From Labia minor (lineage: Eukaryota; Arthropoda; Insecta; Dermaptera; Spongiphoridae): a DNA stretch of 64,000 nt. Within the stretch, counting starts at the first letter, position 1. Every line of letters begins with the position of its first letter. The notes below the pieces were generated by a model that saw only the letters and a program-made list of their open reading frames with translations, searched no databases and had not been told where the DNA came from. Position numbers and translations under genes: made by a program. The DNA lies in contig OY720345.1 of the NCBI GenBank assembly GCA_963082975.1, forward strand, positions 17,200,491 to 17,264,490. Direction: 5' to 3'. Positions 10,677 to 20,325 of the stretch are shown here, piece after piece.

Positions 10677-10880
10677 CTAGCTGATCAGAGCGCCTTCCAG
10701 GCGCTCTTCACACCTAGACGGGGGCTCCGCCCCCTGTACCCCCGAGTGATACATAGTATTTGGTTGAAAGTCTGTATGTAAAAGGTTTTCATCCATTTTG
10801 TTTCAATCAGTATAAGTAGATAAGACATATATTTGTTTTCTTGGAAAATATATTTTAATTTAATCAACAACAAATTTTCC
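10677..10880 (-). mobile_element. Helitron 3' terminus
   Basis: Read on the minus strand the sequence ends in two GC-rich hairpins (GGGGGCGGAGCCCCC and a GAGCGCC to GGCGCTC stem with a 3-base insertion) and CAGCTAG followed by T. Helitrons end in a hairpin plus CTRR and insert between A and T. The upstream block ATTGAAACAAAATGG is shared with the other copies. The 5' end was not located. Confidence 0.65.
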
Positions 10881-11890
10881 TAGTATAAATATAAAAATGC
10901 TTGTTTTTTATGCTTATATATTGGATGTATTATAATACTGAGCACATGGCAAAGACTTTCTAAAAATAATTGTTTTAAAAAAAAAACGCTGGGAAAAACC
11001 CAGAGATATGCCTCTTCGTTTACCCAAAAGAGAGAGAGGGGTGGACAATTTTGCCAAGTGGCAGAGGAGGGGATGATTGGCTTCGACATATTTTGAATTC
11101 TCAATTCCTTAACTACACAATATACCAACTGTGGTCGACAATTGGTAATTAATAATTAATTATAAATTGCATTTGCTAAAATATAAATTAAAGTTCTTTT
11201 AATTTATATTTCTATTTTTACGGTACCTTTCAATTATTCTATTTCATCTTAATTTCTTGAGTTATCTATTTTAATTTAAATTCTTACAGTTTTATTAAAT
11301 AAATCATTTTTAGTTATAATTTTATATAAGCATTTTTTAATTGAACCTATTCAATCTTGTCATTCCCTAATCAACCTACGCGGTTTCAATAACCCTTTTA
11401 ATTATTCTAAATTCAATCCAGAGTGCTACCAATTAATTAAACTTATTTTTAACCCAATTTTTCTTATAAAATACCTCATCCCTAATATCTTATACACGAC
11501 AATCTATATATAAGATGGTAGGTTTAATCAAATGGACTATAGACAGATTTGTTTGCTAAAAAAAATTTTTAAATAATTACAATAAATAGAATAATATATT
11601 CTTACCTAAAAACAAATTGGTTTTTATAGTCAACAATTCTTTAACACACAACAATTCCGTCTCATTATTGTAATACAAAGTTAGAAATATTAAGTTAATA
11701 TAATTAATATTATTTATTTATTAATACCAATTAATAATATTAATTACTTATAAATAATTCATAATAATAATAAATTGTGATACCAACTTATAGGAATATT
11801 AAAATAATATAATTATTATTTTACATATATATGAATATAATATAAATATTTTTAATTTTATTTTAAGAATAGATATATATCTAAAAGGAG
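10881..11890. other. AT-rich gene-free stretch
   Basis: Nothing is supportable as a gene. A short minus-strand frame (10880-11128) carries no recognisable domain. Confidence 0.5.
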
Positions 11891-11892
11891 GT

Positions 11893-12060
11893 AACTGTGA
11901 CGTCACATATATACATTTAAATTAAAAACAACTAATGAAGATGATTTTTTCCAGATATGTGATCAATAAAACTAAATAACTTAAGAGTATAACTAATGGT
12001 TTTCAATTTATAAAATCTAATTTAACACACAACAATTCCGTCTCATTATTGTATTGTAAT
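11893..12060 (+). repeat. Dispersed repeat B (TGACGTCACATATATAC family)
   Basis: The block TGACGTCACATATATAC plus ACTAATGAAGATG and GATGTGATCAATAAAACT recurs near 26700-26900, 33230-33410, 44640-44940 and 56540-56690. Several copies end in CAATTTTTACTCGTATAAGA, which also opens this window (16-50). It is probably a non-autonomous Helitron or similar. Confidence 0.55.
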
Positions 12061-12114
12061 ACAAAGTTAGAAATATTAAGTTTAAAAATAATTTAAAATA
12101 TTTGAATTTTGAAA

Positions 12115-12356
12115 ATTATATGTAGCGCCATCTGTCGATAGTTTTGTGACACTACAGACTTTTAGCAATATATTACTAATTAAATTAATTTTGGATAAAT
12201 TAATTTTGGATTTAACTACACTAAAACCTTCCTTGGTATGCCCACAACAATCCCTGAAAGTTTCACCGTAATCGGACGGGTAGTTTTTGAGTCTATAAGA
12301 GACAGACAAACCAACAGACAGACATTGCCTTTTATATATATAGATATATATATATA
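12115..12356 (-). mobile_element. Helitron 5' terminus
   Basis: On the minus strand it starts near a TATA run, then GTCTGTCTGTTGG and CTCAAAAACTACCCGTCCGA, then GAAACTTTCAGGGATTGTTG. The same leader is at 55560-55890. This design (TC, short A/T run, GTnTGTnTGT, then a conserved block) is typical of Helitron 5' ends. Confidence 0.5.
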
Positions 12357-12358
12357 TA

Positions 12359-13807
12359 CTAGCTGCCCCGAGCGCCTTCGGCGCTCTCCGCACCTAGACG
12401 GGGGCTCTGCCCCCTGTACCCCCCCGAGTAAAAGGTTTTCATCCATTTTGTTTCAATCAGTATATTACATAAAACATTCATTTCTTTTTGTGTTCTTATT
12501 TAAAATATATTTTAATTTAATCACTAAATTAATTATATATATTATTATTGTATATGTTATATCTATCTATCTATGTGACTCTAAGGAACTCGAAAGTTCT
12601 AGGCCGCAGCAACCACATTTCTCCAAGTGTCCCTATCCTGAGCCCTTGTCCCATCTCTCTTACGTCCCTTCCTACACGTCCTTGGTCTTCTAAGCGGACG
12701 TTTTCCAATCCAAAATCTTTTTCCTCTCCCATTCTAGCCGCGTCCCCTGTCTATCGCAGCTTTTTCGCTTTTATAACCCTAACTATTTCTGAAGATGCAT
12801 AGAGGTCATGCAATTCCTCGATGTGCAGTCTCCGCCATTCCCCGATGACCTCATCTTTCTTTGGCCAATAAATGCTGGATCTACTCTCATCTCCCAGGGT
12901 CATAGACCTTGCGTCCCACCCATATAATACAACAGGCAAAATAATTGGTTTATATATTTTAATTTTGATTCCTTTTGATAATAATTTTGATGAGATAAGC
13001 CTCTTTACTGCATTTAAATTTAAAATAAAAGGAGATAAATAGTTTTAAATTATATTCGAATGGTCTATTATATTCTATATATCAGTATTTTTTTCTGAAT
13101 TTAATACCAACTTGATTTTCAAAATGTTCCATTCGTTATCCATATGATTGATTACATGTGTTAAAATTTAAAAAAATTCAAATATTCTAATTTTTAAATT
13201 TAAATACAATTGAATATTATTTTTTATTAATATCATATCAAAAAAGAGAATTTATTAAAAATTAAAAATAAAAAAAGAAGCCTATTAATAAAAAAATATA
13301 ATAGAATACAATAATTTTGATTTAAAACAAATTTTAATTTTAAAAAAAAATACTCAATATAAAAAAGACATAAATTTAAAACATCTCGTAATATCATTTG
13401 TCTAAAAAACATATTTTAATTAACCAAGAAATCATTTTTGCACTTAAAATATATTTGTAATTAATAATTGAAACAAAAACAAAAATAATATAATTTAGTC
13501 ATTTTAATTGAAGTTTTGAAAATATTTTTGTATTCATAAAAGTTTAAAAATAATATATTCAGTTTTTTTAAGCTTTCACTTTCAAATAGAAAAGAAGAAA
13601 TATTCAATTATATAGAAAGAATAAATAAAAATTAAGTTAAATATGATCTAAATATTTTATTAAATAAATTTAAATGAGAACTTTTAGAATAAATTATTTA
13701 ATTTAATTGATATTTAAATATTAGAATTTAAAATAAAAAGTGAAATATTATAATAATTTTTAAATTCTGAGCAATATGCAGACAAAAACCTTTTTTTTAT
13801 ATATAGA
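12359..13807 (-). mobile_element. Non-autonomous Helitron carrying a LINE ORF2 tail (copy A)
   Basis: The 3' end at 12359 (minus) has CAGCTAG, the GAGCGCCGAAGGCGCTC hairpin and GGGGGCAGAGCCCCC. The proposed 5' end at 13807 begins TCTATATATAAAA and is preceded by A, while T follows CTAG, as expected for Helitron insertion. Inside, 12560-13020 (minus) encodes the C-terminal tail of a LINE ORF2: WPKKDEVIGEWRRLHIEELH, RVIKAKKLR and AQDRDTW, with stops. The 3' end is secure; the 5' end is tentative. Confidence 0.6.
12575..13020 (-). pseudogene. LINE ORF2 C-terminal fragment inside a Helitron
   Basis: Minus-strand frames give PVVLYGWDARSM, GDESR, WPKKDEVIGEWRRLHIEELH, DLYASSEIVRVIK and then a GRPR-type tail with AQDRDTW. 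This is the well-known C-terminus of RTE/Jockey-like ORF2 proteins. The reading is broken into several frames. Confidence 0.65.
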
Positions 13808-13857
13808 TAGTCGAGCTGGGGATGGCAATATGGGTTTTTCCAAAGAGAGAAAGTTAC

Positions 13858-14140
13858 CTCCCCCCCCCCCCCCCGAGGCCCTAGTAGGGATTAATTTAAT
13901 TATTTATTATATTTCAAAGGAATATTTTAATATCATTTTAAATGAATGAATGAAAATTCAAATTTTATATAGTTTACATAATTATTAATTTAATAAAATA
14001 AAATTTAATATTATAATTTAATAAAATAAAATTTAATTTAATAAAATAAAATTTAATAATAAAATTTAATTTAATAAAATATTAAAATAATAAAAATTAA
14101 TAAATTTTAAAAAAAAATATATAATAATTAAAGAAAAAAA
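13858..14140. repeat. C15 tract and AT-rich SINE tail
   Basis: A run of 15 C at 13860-13874 is followed by an AT-only region built of AATAAAATAAAATTTAA repeats, which continues into the SINE at 14141. A second C run is at 39011-39022 before the other SINE copy. Confidence 0.6.
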
Positions 14141-14240
14141 TGTGCCTTTGCAAGTTTCGAACTCAGGGTGCAAAGTCATAAGAAGACGCGCTAGCTCGCT
14201 CGGCCAGGAACCGCTTTTGTTTGCAAGTCTCCTATTAGAA
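14141..14240 (-). repeat. tRNA-derived SINE (copy 1)
   Basis: The minus strand reads TGGCCGAGCGAGCTAGCGCG (A box) and GAGTTCGAAAC (B box) in tRNA spacing, followed by an AT-rich tail to the left. It is nearly the same as 39211-39302. It is not a functional tRNA: the acceptor and T stems are not paired. Confidence 0.6.
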
Positions 14241-14244
14241 TTTA

Positions 14245-14775
14245 GTACCGGGACCCCGAGCCTCGGCTCGGTACTTAAGTTAAAAAAAATGATTCATTAT
14301 TATTGGGTTTGGCTGGTAATATTAATACCTGGGATACGGAGCTGTCGCTCGAAAAAATATTTAGACATTATTATAGACATTTTCATTCTGTAAATTAAAT
14401 AATTTTATTTCATTTAAATAAATATCTATTTTTAAATAATTTTTCTCTCTACATTATTTATCTAATTCTGACAATATATTAAGATCACACCGGGACCCCG
14501 AGCCTCGGCTAGGTAATTAAGTTAAAAAAAAATAATTCATTATTATATTGGGTTTGGCTGGTAATATTAATACTTGGGACACCGAGCTGATATACAATTC
14601 TTTAATTATTTATTACAATTATTAAATGTTGCATCATTGCATGGAACTTGGGGTCCTCAATAATACATAAATATGTATACCGGGACCCCGAGCCTCGGCT
14701 CGGTACTTAAGTTAAAAAAAATGATTCATTATTATTGGATTTGGCTGGTAATATTAATACCTGGGACACCGAGCT
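14245..14775 (+). repeat. Three direct copies of a 100-bp hairpin module
   Basis: Copies at 14245-14345, 14489-14588 and 14679-14775 share ACCGGGACCCCGAGCCTCGG, GGTACTTAAGTTAAAAAAAA, GGCTGGTAATATTAATAC and ACACCGAGCT. CCGAGCC and GGCTCGG form a hairpin in the first and third copies. An inverted relative lies at about 44300-44335. Confidence 0.65.
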
Positions 14776-14949
14776 CGCTCTACCCTTTAAAAAATATTGA
14801 TATACAATTCTTTAATTATTTATTACAATTATTAAATGTATTAAATAATATTTTATTGAAAAAATATTAAAAATTATAAAACTATCTAAAACTTAATTAA
14901 TAAAAGAACAATGAATAAATAAATCACGAAAATAGATAAAAAAAAAAAT

Positions 14950-15035
14950 GCACGCGGCGAGTTTCGATCCTTCGAACTCGGGGAGTAAAAACAATTGTTC
15001 TTACCGCTGGTCTATGATATTTTGATAATTAAAAA
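14950..15035 (-). repeat. Possible tRNA-derived remnant
   Basis: The minus strand has GACCAGCGGTAAGAAC and CGAGTTCGAAGGATCGAAAC. It resembles a tRNA-derived head with a B-box-like element, but the A box is poor. Confidence 0.3.
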
Positions 15036-15109
15036 GATATTTTTACCATCTTTCAAAGACATTTATTTGTTTTGTTGTTTTTTTTTGAGAGAGATTAATA
15101 AATATATAT

Positions 15110-15841
15110 TGTAGTGAAATTTTAGTGATAGCAATTCTGGAGAAGTTTATTTTTAGAAATTTTCCTGTGAAATGAAATAAAAATGGAATATTCTCTAGAA
15201 TTGGCTTAAATTAATATGAAACCCCAAAAAAATCAAAATTCCAACGAAGTCCTATTAAGCCGGGGTCAAGAATCAAATCCTCCCCGACTCGGAGCCGAAC
15301 TAGAACACTCGATTGGCTGAGAGCCTGGAGAACCATAAAAGTTATGTGGAGGGAGAAGAGCAGCCGGTCGAGGAGGAAAGGTTGAGCGAAGGACTTAGAA
15401 AGAGGAATGAAAAGTGTGCGGATGAGAAAAATTTGGAGAAGAAAGAGAAACAGCGTGTTCGTCCGCCATATTAAAAGAAAAACAACATCCAGCGAGAGAA
15501 ACCATTCCTCCAGGGAGAAACAAATCGACAACATTGCCGACCATCAGCTGGGATTTGTTGGAACCCCGCATCTCCCGTGCAAGAATCCACCTGTTCGAGT
15601 TACGGGATCTTCGTTGGTTTCTCTAACCTCCTCAATATCTAAAGAACTTCAGCCTGAAGCTGGTTTTACTATTCCAAAGTGCTACCATTACACCCTTATT
15701 GCGACCATTTTTTACACCCTTCTTTAATCCTTCAAACCTTTTTTTTTATATATCTTAAATTTAAATAAAATGTTCAACATTTTGATTTTATAAAATTTTA
15801 TTATTTTCTCTTTTACCTTACTGCCCCAAAATAACACTTCA
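15110..15841 (+). repeat. Outer Gypsy 5' LTR
   Basis: A 732-bp LTR nearly identical to 25671-26402. Frames in either direction inside it are shadows. Confidence 0.92.
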
Positions 15842-16627
15842 TGGAAGTCCCCACCGAGATATTGTAAAAAGGGCAGTAAGTGTAATTAATTAAAGAAGAA
15901 AAAACCGGAGTTGGCTGAAGTTTTTTTTATTGAGGAGAGGTAAAATGTTTGGTACTATTTTTAAAGTTTCAATTGATAACTGGAATTAGTGAAATTGTGT
16001 TTACTGTGTTAAGAGATTATTTTTTTATAAAAAAAAAAAAAATTATCTCAATTGTGTTAAAAAAAAAAAATAAATATATTTTTCAAGTTTTATTATTAAC
16101 TAGAATAATTTAATCTTGTTTACTGTTTTATATATAGAAAGAAAATATTAATAATATTTACTAATTTTTTATTAATTTTTTGATAACTTTATAAAAAGAA
16201 AAAATATTATTATTAAATTTTGTCAAAGTTTTTTTTTTGATATTAATTTAAGTTGGTGAAAGTGTTAAAAGATAATTTTTTATTGATTGAAATAATCTCA
16301 TTGATTTAAAAAAAAAAAAAAAATAATATATTTAATATCTTTTCAAATTTTTTTTAAGTAATTTAATTTGTTTTCTGTGTTGAGAATAATTTTTTTATTA
16401 ATTAATTTGAATCATAAATACTTGTTGGAAAATATTTATTAATTTTTTATATTCTAATTTGGTTAGTGTACTAAAGAAAATAGTTTTTATTTTTTATTCG
16501 TCTCAATTGCTATTGTGGTGAGAAAATATTTTTTAATTTATTTATTCATGTGTTTAGTGTGATCGAGAAAGATAATTTTTTTTGAAATTTTTTTCTAATT
16601 TTTGTCATCTCATTTGTTTAGTGTACA

Positions 16628-18604
16628 ATGTCAACTAATGAAATGAACCATTCCTTAAGCAGTGATGAGGCAGAACGAAAGGAGACTTGTCATAATGAAC
16701 TTCTTATTGACGATACGGGTTTTTTTTCCAATCAACCACAGGGAACTGAAACGGATGTGCATGCGGACAGTGTTGGTACTGCAGCTCATAGATCCATGGG
16801 TGATGAGGCGCACGAGAAGGACATTTTAACAGATAACTATAAAACATTCTTTATAACTCATACTAATGATCTCTTGGAAAGGTTCGTTGCTAAAATAAAT
16901 AATCGATTAACTGAAAATCAAGTTCAAATAAATGAACATGAGGTTGGATTGCAAAGCTTAAATATTAAAATTCAAAATTGTAATGAGGATCATAATTTAA
17001 AATTTAATGAAATAAATAAAAATTTGAACGATCAAGCTGTTCGGCTGGAAAATGTCAGGTCTGAAGTTCAGAATGAAATAAAGGATAAGGTGGATGATAT
17101 TAATCATAAATTACAACTTTTAGAAATCAAACAGTCCCATACGTCCCCCTTTATGCCTGTCTCGTCTGTCCTCTCTCCTAACGTAAATTTAAATAATAAA
17201 ACCTTTGATCCCGTCACAGAAATTAATAATAATCCGAGTCCTTGTCCGTCTAATGTCTTCATGTCAGTGTATGAAATGCAATCAGTAGCGGAAACGTTAC
17301 CAAAAATTTACCGACGCTATGATCTTTCAAATAAGCATCCAAATGAATTAATTCGAAGGTTTCTTAAAGCCAGAGAATTTTATAAGTGGAGTGAAACAGC
17401 CTCTGTTCAAATTTTTTCCTTTTGCCTTAAAGATCAAGCTAAGGAGTGGTTAATTGATCGAGGAAATTTTTCTTTAGAATTAAATAGTTTATTGAGAGAA
17501 TTTCAGGAATATTTCTGGTCACAGGCAATTCAATCGAAATTTTACTTAGAACATTTTCGTACACCTTTTGATGAGAGAAAACCACTTCATGTTCAGTTTA
17601 TGGTGAGATTCACATGGGCAAAAGAATTAGATGAAGGTTTTACGGACGAGAGAATTTTGTCTATTTTAATTGAACTGCTTCCCATTCCCATTCAACATAA
17701 TTTATTAAATCACCAATTGAATAAAGATATAATAGTTAATTTAATTAAGAAATATGAAGAGACTTTTGAATCACCTGGTGCTTGCAATCCATCTTTTACA
17801 TATAATCCTACAGTTAACCCGTCCTTTTCTTCATTCCATTACAACCCTACATCACCCCATCAGCAGTATAATAATTTAATAAATAATAAAAATGATATTC
17901 GCGATAGAGAATATCATGAACATTACCCCTCCTTCCCTCGAGTATCCAACCAGTCACATTCGCATAACTTTCGTGATAACAATTTTCAAAATTCCACCCC
18001 TTTTCGATCCAATAATAATTTTCAAAATTATAATCGCTATTCACAGAAGCAGCAAGGATATCGAAGTCGACCCCCAAATCAATCCTTTCGCCCACCTAGT
18101 AATCCTTTACATTCCTTTGACAGTAGTAAATTTAACAATAATAACACTCAGCTATCTTCAACCCCTATTAACAATACTAACCCTTATCATCGCAATCCTA
18201 ATAATTATACTAATTCTCCCCTCCCGCAGTCTTCCTTTTATCCAAATGGTAATCCAGGTAAAACATCCCTTCCTCCTAACCCCTCCCAAGTAAATTCCCC
18301 TCTCAATACCCAGAAGCATTCCCCTCCTACGACTTCGAATCAATATGCCAATGTTCAATCGAATATTATCACTGGATCTACTTTTTCATCCCATCCTCAT
18401 TTAATACAACCCCAACAGAATCTTTCTTGTCCTAATCCCGCTTGTAGTTCACATCTTATAGAATCCACTGTCCCTCCTATTGTAAGCACTGACACCATGA
18501 TAGAAAAGTCTATTCCACCCCCAAAGATCACAGATGTAGATGAATTTGTCCCAGATCCTCCTTTAAACTTCCAATCTCTATGCCCTTGGGAGACCCGGAC
18601 ATAG
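16628..18604 (+). CDS. Gag-like protein of the outer Gypsy element
   Basis: 658 codons. Residues about 1-200 are a charged, helical, coiled-coil-like region. Residues about 215-385 hold a retrotransposon gag (capsid) domain (LPKIYRRYDLSNKHPNELIR, KEWLIDRGNFSLELNSLLRE). The remainder is low-complexity sequence rich in N, P, S, Q and F. No zinc knuckle is seen. The protease region begins near its end in another frame, as Gypsy elements commonly arrange it. It is part of a broken element. Confidence 0.8.
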   Translation: MSTNEMNHSLSSDEAERKETCHNELLIDDTGFFSNQPQGTETDVHADSVGTAAHRSMGDEAHEKDILTDNYKTFFITHTNDLLERFVAKINNRLTENQVQINEHEVGLQSLNIKIQNCNEDHNLKFNEINKNLNDQAVRLENVRSEVQNEIKDKVDDINHKLQLLEIKQSHTSPFMPVSSVLSPNVNLNNKTFDPVTEINNNPSPCPSNVFMSVYEMQSVAETLPKIYRRYDLSNKHPNELIRRFLKAREFYKWSETASVQIFSFCLKDQAKEWLIDRGNFSLELNSLLREFQEYFWSQAIQSKFYLEHFRTPFDERKPLHVQFMVRFTWAKELDEGFTDERILSILIELLPIPIQHNLLNHQLNKDIIVNLIKKYEETFESPGACNPSFTYNPTVNPSFSSFHYNPTSPHQQYNNLINNKNDIRDREYHEHYPSFPRVSNQSHSHNFRDNNFQNSTPFRSNNNFQNYNRYSQKQQGYRSRPPNQSFRPPSNPLHSFDSSKFNNNNTQLSSTPINNTNPYHRNPNNYTNSPLPQSSFYPNGNPGKTSLPPNPSQVNSPLNTQKHSPPTTSNQYANVQSNIITGSTFSSHPHLIQPQQNLSCPNPACSSHLIESTVPPIVSTDTMIEKSIPPPKITDVDEFVPDPPLNFQSLCPWETRT

Positions 18605-19059
18605 AGAAAGGGAAAGAGGTCTCAAACAGTAATAAAATTGATCAAAATAAATTCTCACCCCCTTTTAAATTTAATTTTTCTGATAACACTTTTGAGTGGT
18701 TGCTTTCGGATTTTTTTGACTTTCATGAGCATGCCCTTTTAGATACTGGATCGGAAATGTCACTTATTAAGGAACAGTTTTTTAAATCTCATAACTTTAG
18801 ATTCAATAACCCTCGAAGTCCGCGTCTCAGTTCAACTTATCTAAATGGAATGGATGGAAAGAAAAGTAAAAAAATTAATAAGTCTGTCCTCTTGAACTTT
18901 AAAATAAATGAAATAAATTTTTTGTCAACCCCGTCTCTTAAACTCAGTCTTTTATTTGGTATAGATTTTTTTCGATTAAATGAAATTCATTTTGTAACGG
19001 ATGTATATTTATTATATATATATATGACAAAGTCACCCCAGGCGCTGTTGCATGACTGA
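18580..19059 (+). pseudogene. Protease region of the outer Gypsy element
   Basis: Contains HALLDTGSEMSLI, the DTG catalytic motif of a retropepsin, and LLFGIDFF downstream. From 18993 the sequence belongs to the LTR of the nested element. It is part of a broken element. Confidence 0.7.
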
Positions 19060-19783
19060 ATGGCAACGTCTAGGGAATTCCGACGACGGTTGGTGACTTG
19101 GACTTATATAGACAGTCGGTTACCAGCGTTCTTTGTGTAAAGACGTGTTATCTTGTCTCCACGTTCTTTGCATAAAGACGTGTTTTGATGATCCTCCATG
19201 CTGGATGGATCTTTTGTGACTCCCATGGTGGAGAAATTATATTATAGTATGATCTCCACGTTCTTTGTGTAAAGACGTGTTTTGATGATCCTCCATGTTG
19301 GATGGATCCTTTGTGACTCCCATGGTGGAGAAGTAATATAATATTTCTTATAATTATACATTTTCTTTGACTCCCATGGTGGAGAAGTAATATAATATTT
19401 CTTATAATTATACATTTTCTTTTAAACAACCGTTTTTCAATTTAACTTAAACTACATCCTTATTGACCAGTCTCATTAAAATCTGCTTTACCTCTGAGTA
19501 TAGCATGGCGCCCATTTAACCTTCATCTCCGCTGGACCACTGGAGGAAAGGCAGGTTGTTCTCTGCAGCTGCGGGTAATATTTTCCCCCTTTAAGAAGAT
19601 ATCCACCTGTTTACCTGTGGAGACCTTAAACTCCTTTTTTCCCTCTCCACATAAGATCCATTTTTCCCTCTCCCATTTCCCCTCTTCTCTCTTCTATCAC
19701 ATATTTCCCTCCCTTCTCTCCCCCTTCTTCCATCCTCCTTGTAAGGGGCCTGTTGGCATCCACTGTGGGCCTCCCCCCTTACA
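18993..19783 (+). repeat. Inner Gypsy 5' LTR
   Basis: 791 bp. Contains internal direct repeats (ACTCCCATGGTGGAGAA three times; CACGTTCTTTG with AAAGACGTGTT). Confidence 0.92.
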
Positions 19784-19900
19784 AATTGGCACCCAACGTG
19801 GCCCTCCCCTTACAAATTGGCACCCAACGTGGCCCTCCACTTACAAATTGGCACCCAACGTGGCCCTCCCCTTACAAATTGACGCCCAACGTCGAGGCCT
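19784..19900 (+). repeat. Fourfold tandem primer-binding-site repeat
   Basis: Four successive units of about 30 bp carry ATTGGCACCCAACGTGG (the last reads ATTGACGCCCAACGTCG), joined by CCCTCC-CTTACAA. TGG-C-CCCAACGTGG resembles a lysine-tRNA primer-binding site. Only the first touches the LTR end. Confidence 0.8.
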
Positions 19901-20325
19901 GTTTTCCCCACCCCTGTGAAGGCAATAAGTGATATTAGTGCAAATAATTTGTGAATATTAATCAACCATATGGTGACACTCGCCCTAAGGAACAACCACA
20001 CTTAAGTACATTTATATATATTTTTTTTTCTTTTGGTTTTAAAACCTATGATTTTTTTTTTATTTTTCTTTCTATTATTTATACTTTGTTTGAGAATTGA
20101 ATTTTTTTTTTCTCTCTTTCTCAGTTACATTGACATTGTATTATTATTATTATTATTTTTTATTTTTACTTTCATTGTATTTATTTATTATTTAGTTATT
20201 AGGATTTATATTTAATTTAATATTCAATTTATATATTTTTATTTTTATATTATAGTTTTTTTACATACAATTAATTAATTATTATAATTAGTAGTATATT
20301 GTGGTATATAATTTATTGTTAAGAA

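Noticed and set aside
10880-11128. 82-codon minus-strand frame near a Helitron end
   Set aside because: No recognisable motif and no conservation in the other Helitron copies.
14141-14240. Functional tRNA gene on the minus strand
   Set aside because: The T stem is not complementary (GAGTT versus CTTGC), and a near-copy with the same tail lies at 39211-39302, as expected for a SINE.
15211-15727. Frames of 106-107 codons on both strands, repeated at 25772-26288
   Set aside because: Both copies lie inside the outer Gypsy LTRs; no domain and no coding signal beyond chance.
17847-18358. Minor frames overlapping the gag tail
   Set aside because: Shadows of the low-complexity N/P/S-rich region of gag on the other strand or frame.
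19148-19429. 93-codon minus-strand frame, repeated at 22519-22800
   Set aside because: It lies wholly inside the inner Gypsy LTRs, and its repeated peptide reflects direct repeats in the LTR.
20033-20215. Small hydrophobic frame resembling a membrane peptide
   Set aside because: Poly-T-rich leader of the inner Gypsy element; T-rich DNA codes for Phe and Leu by default.
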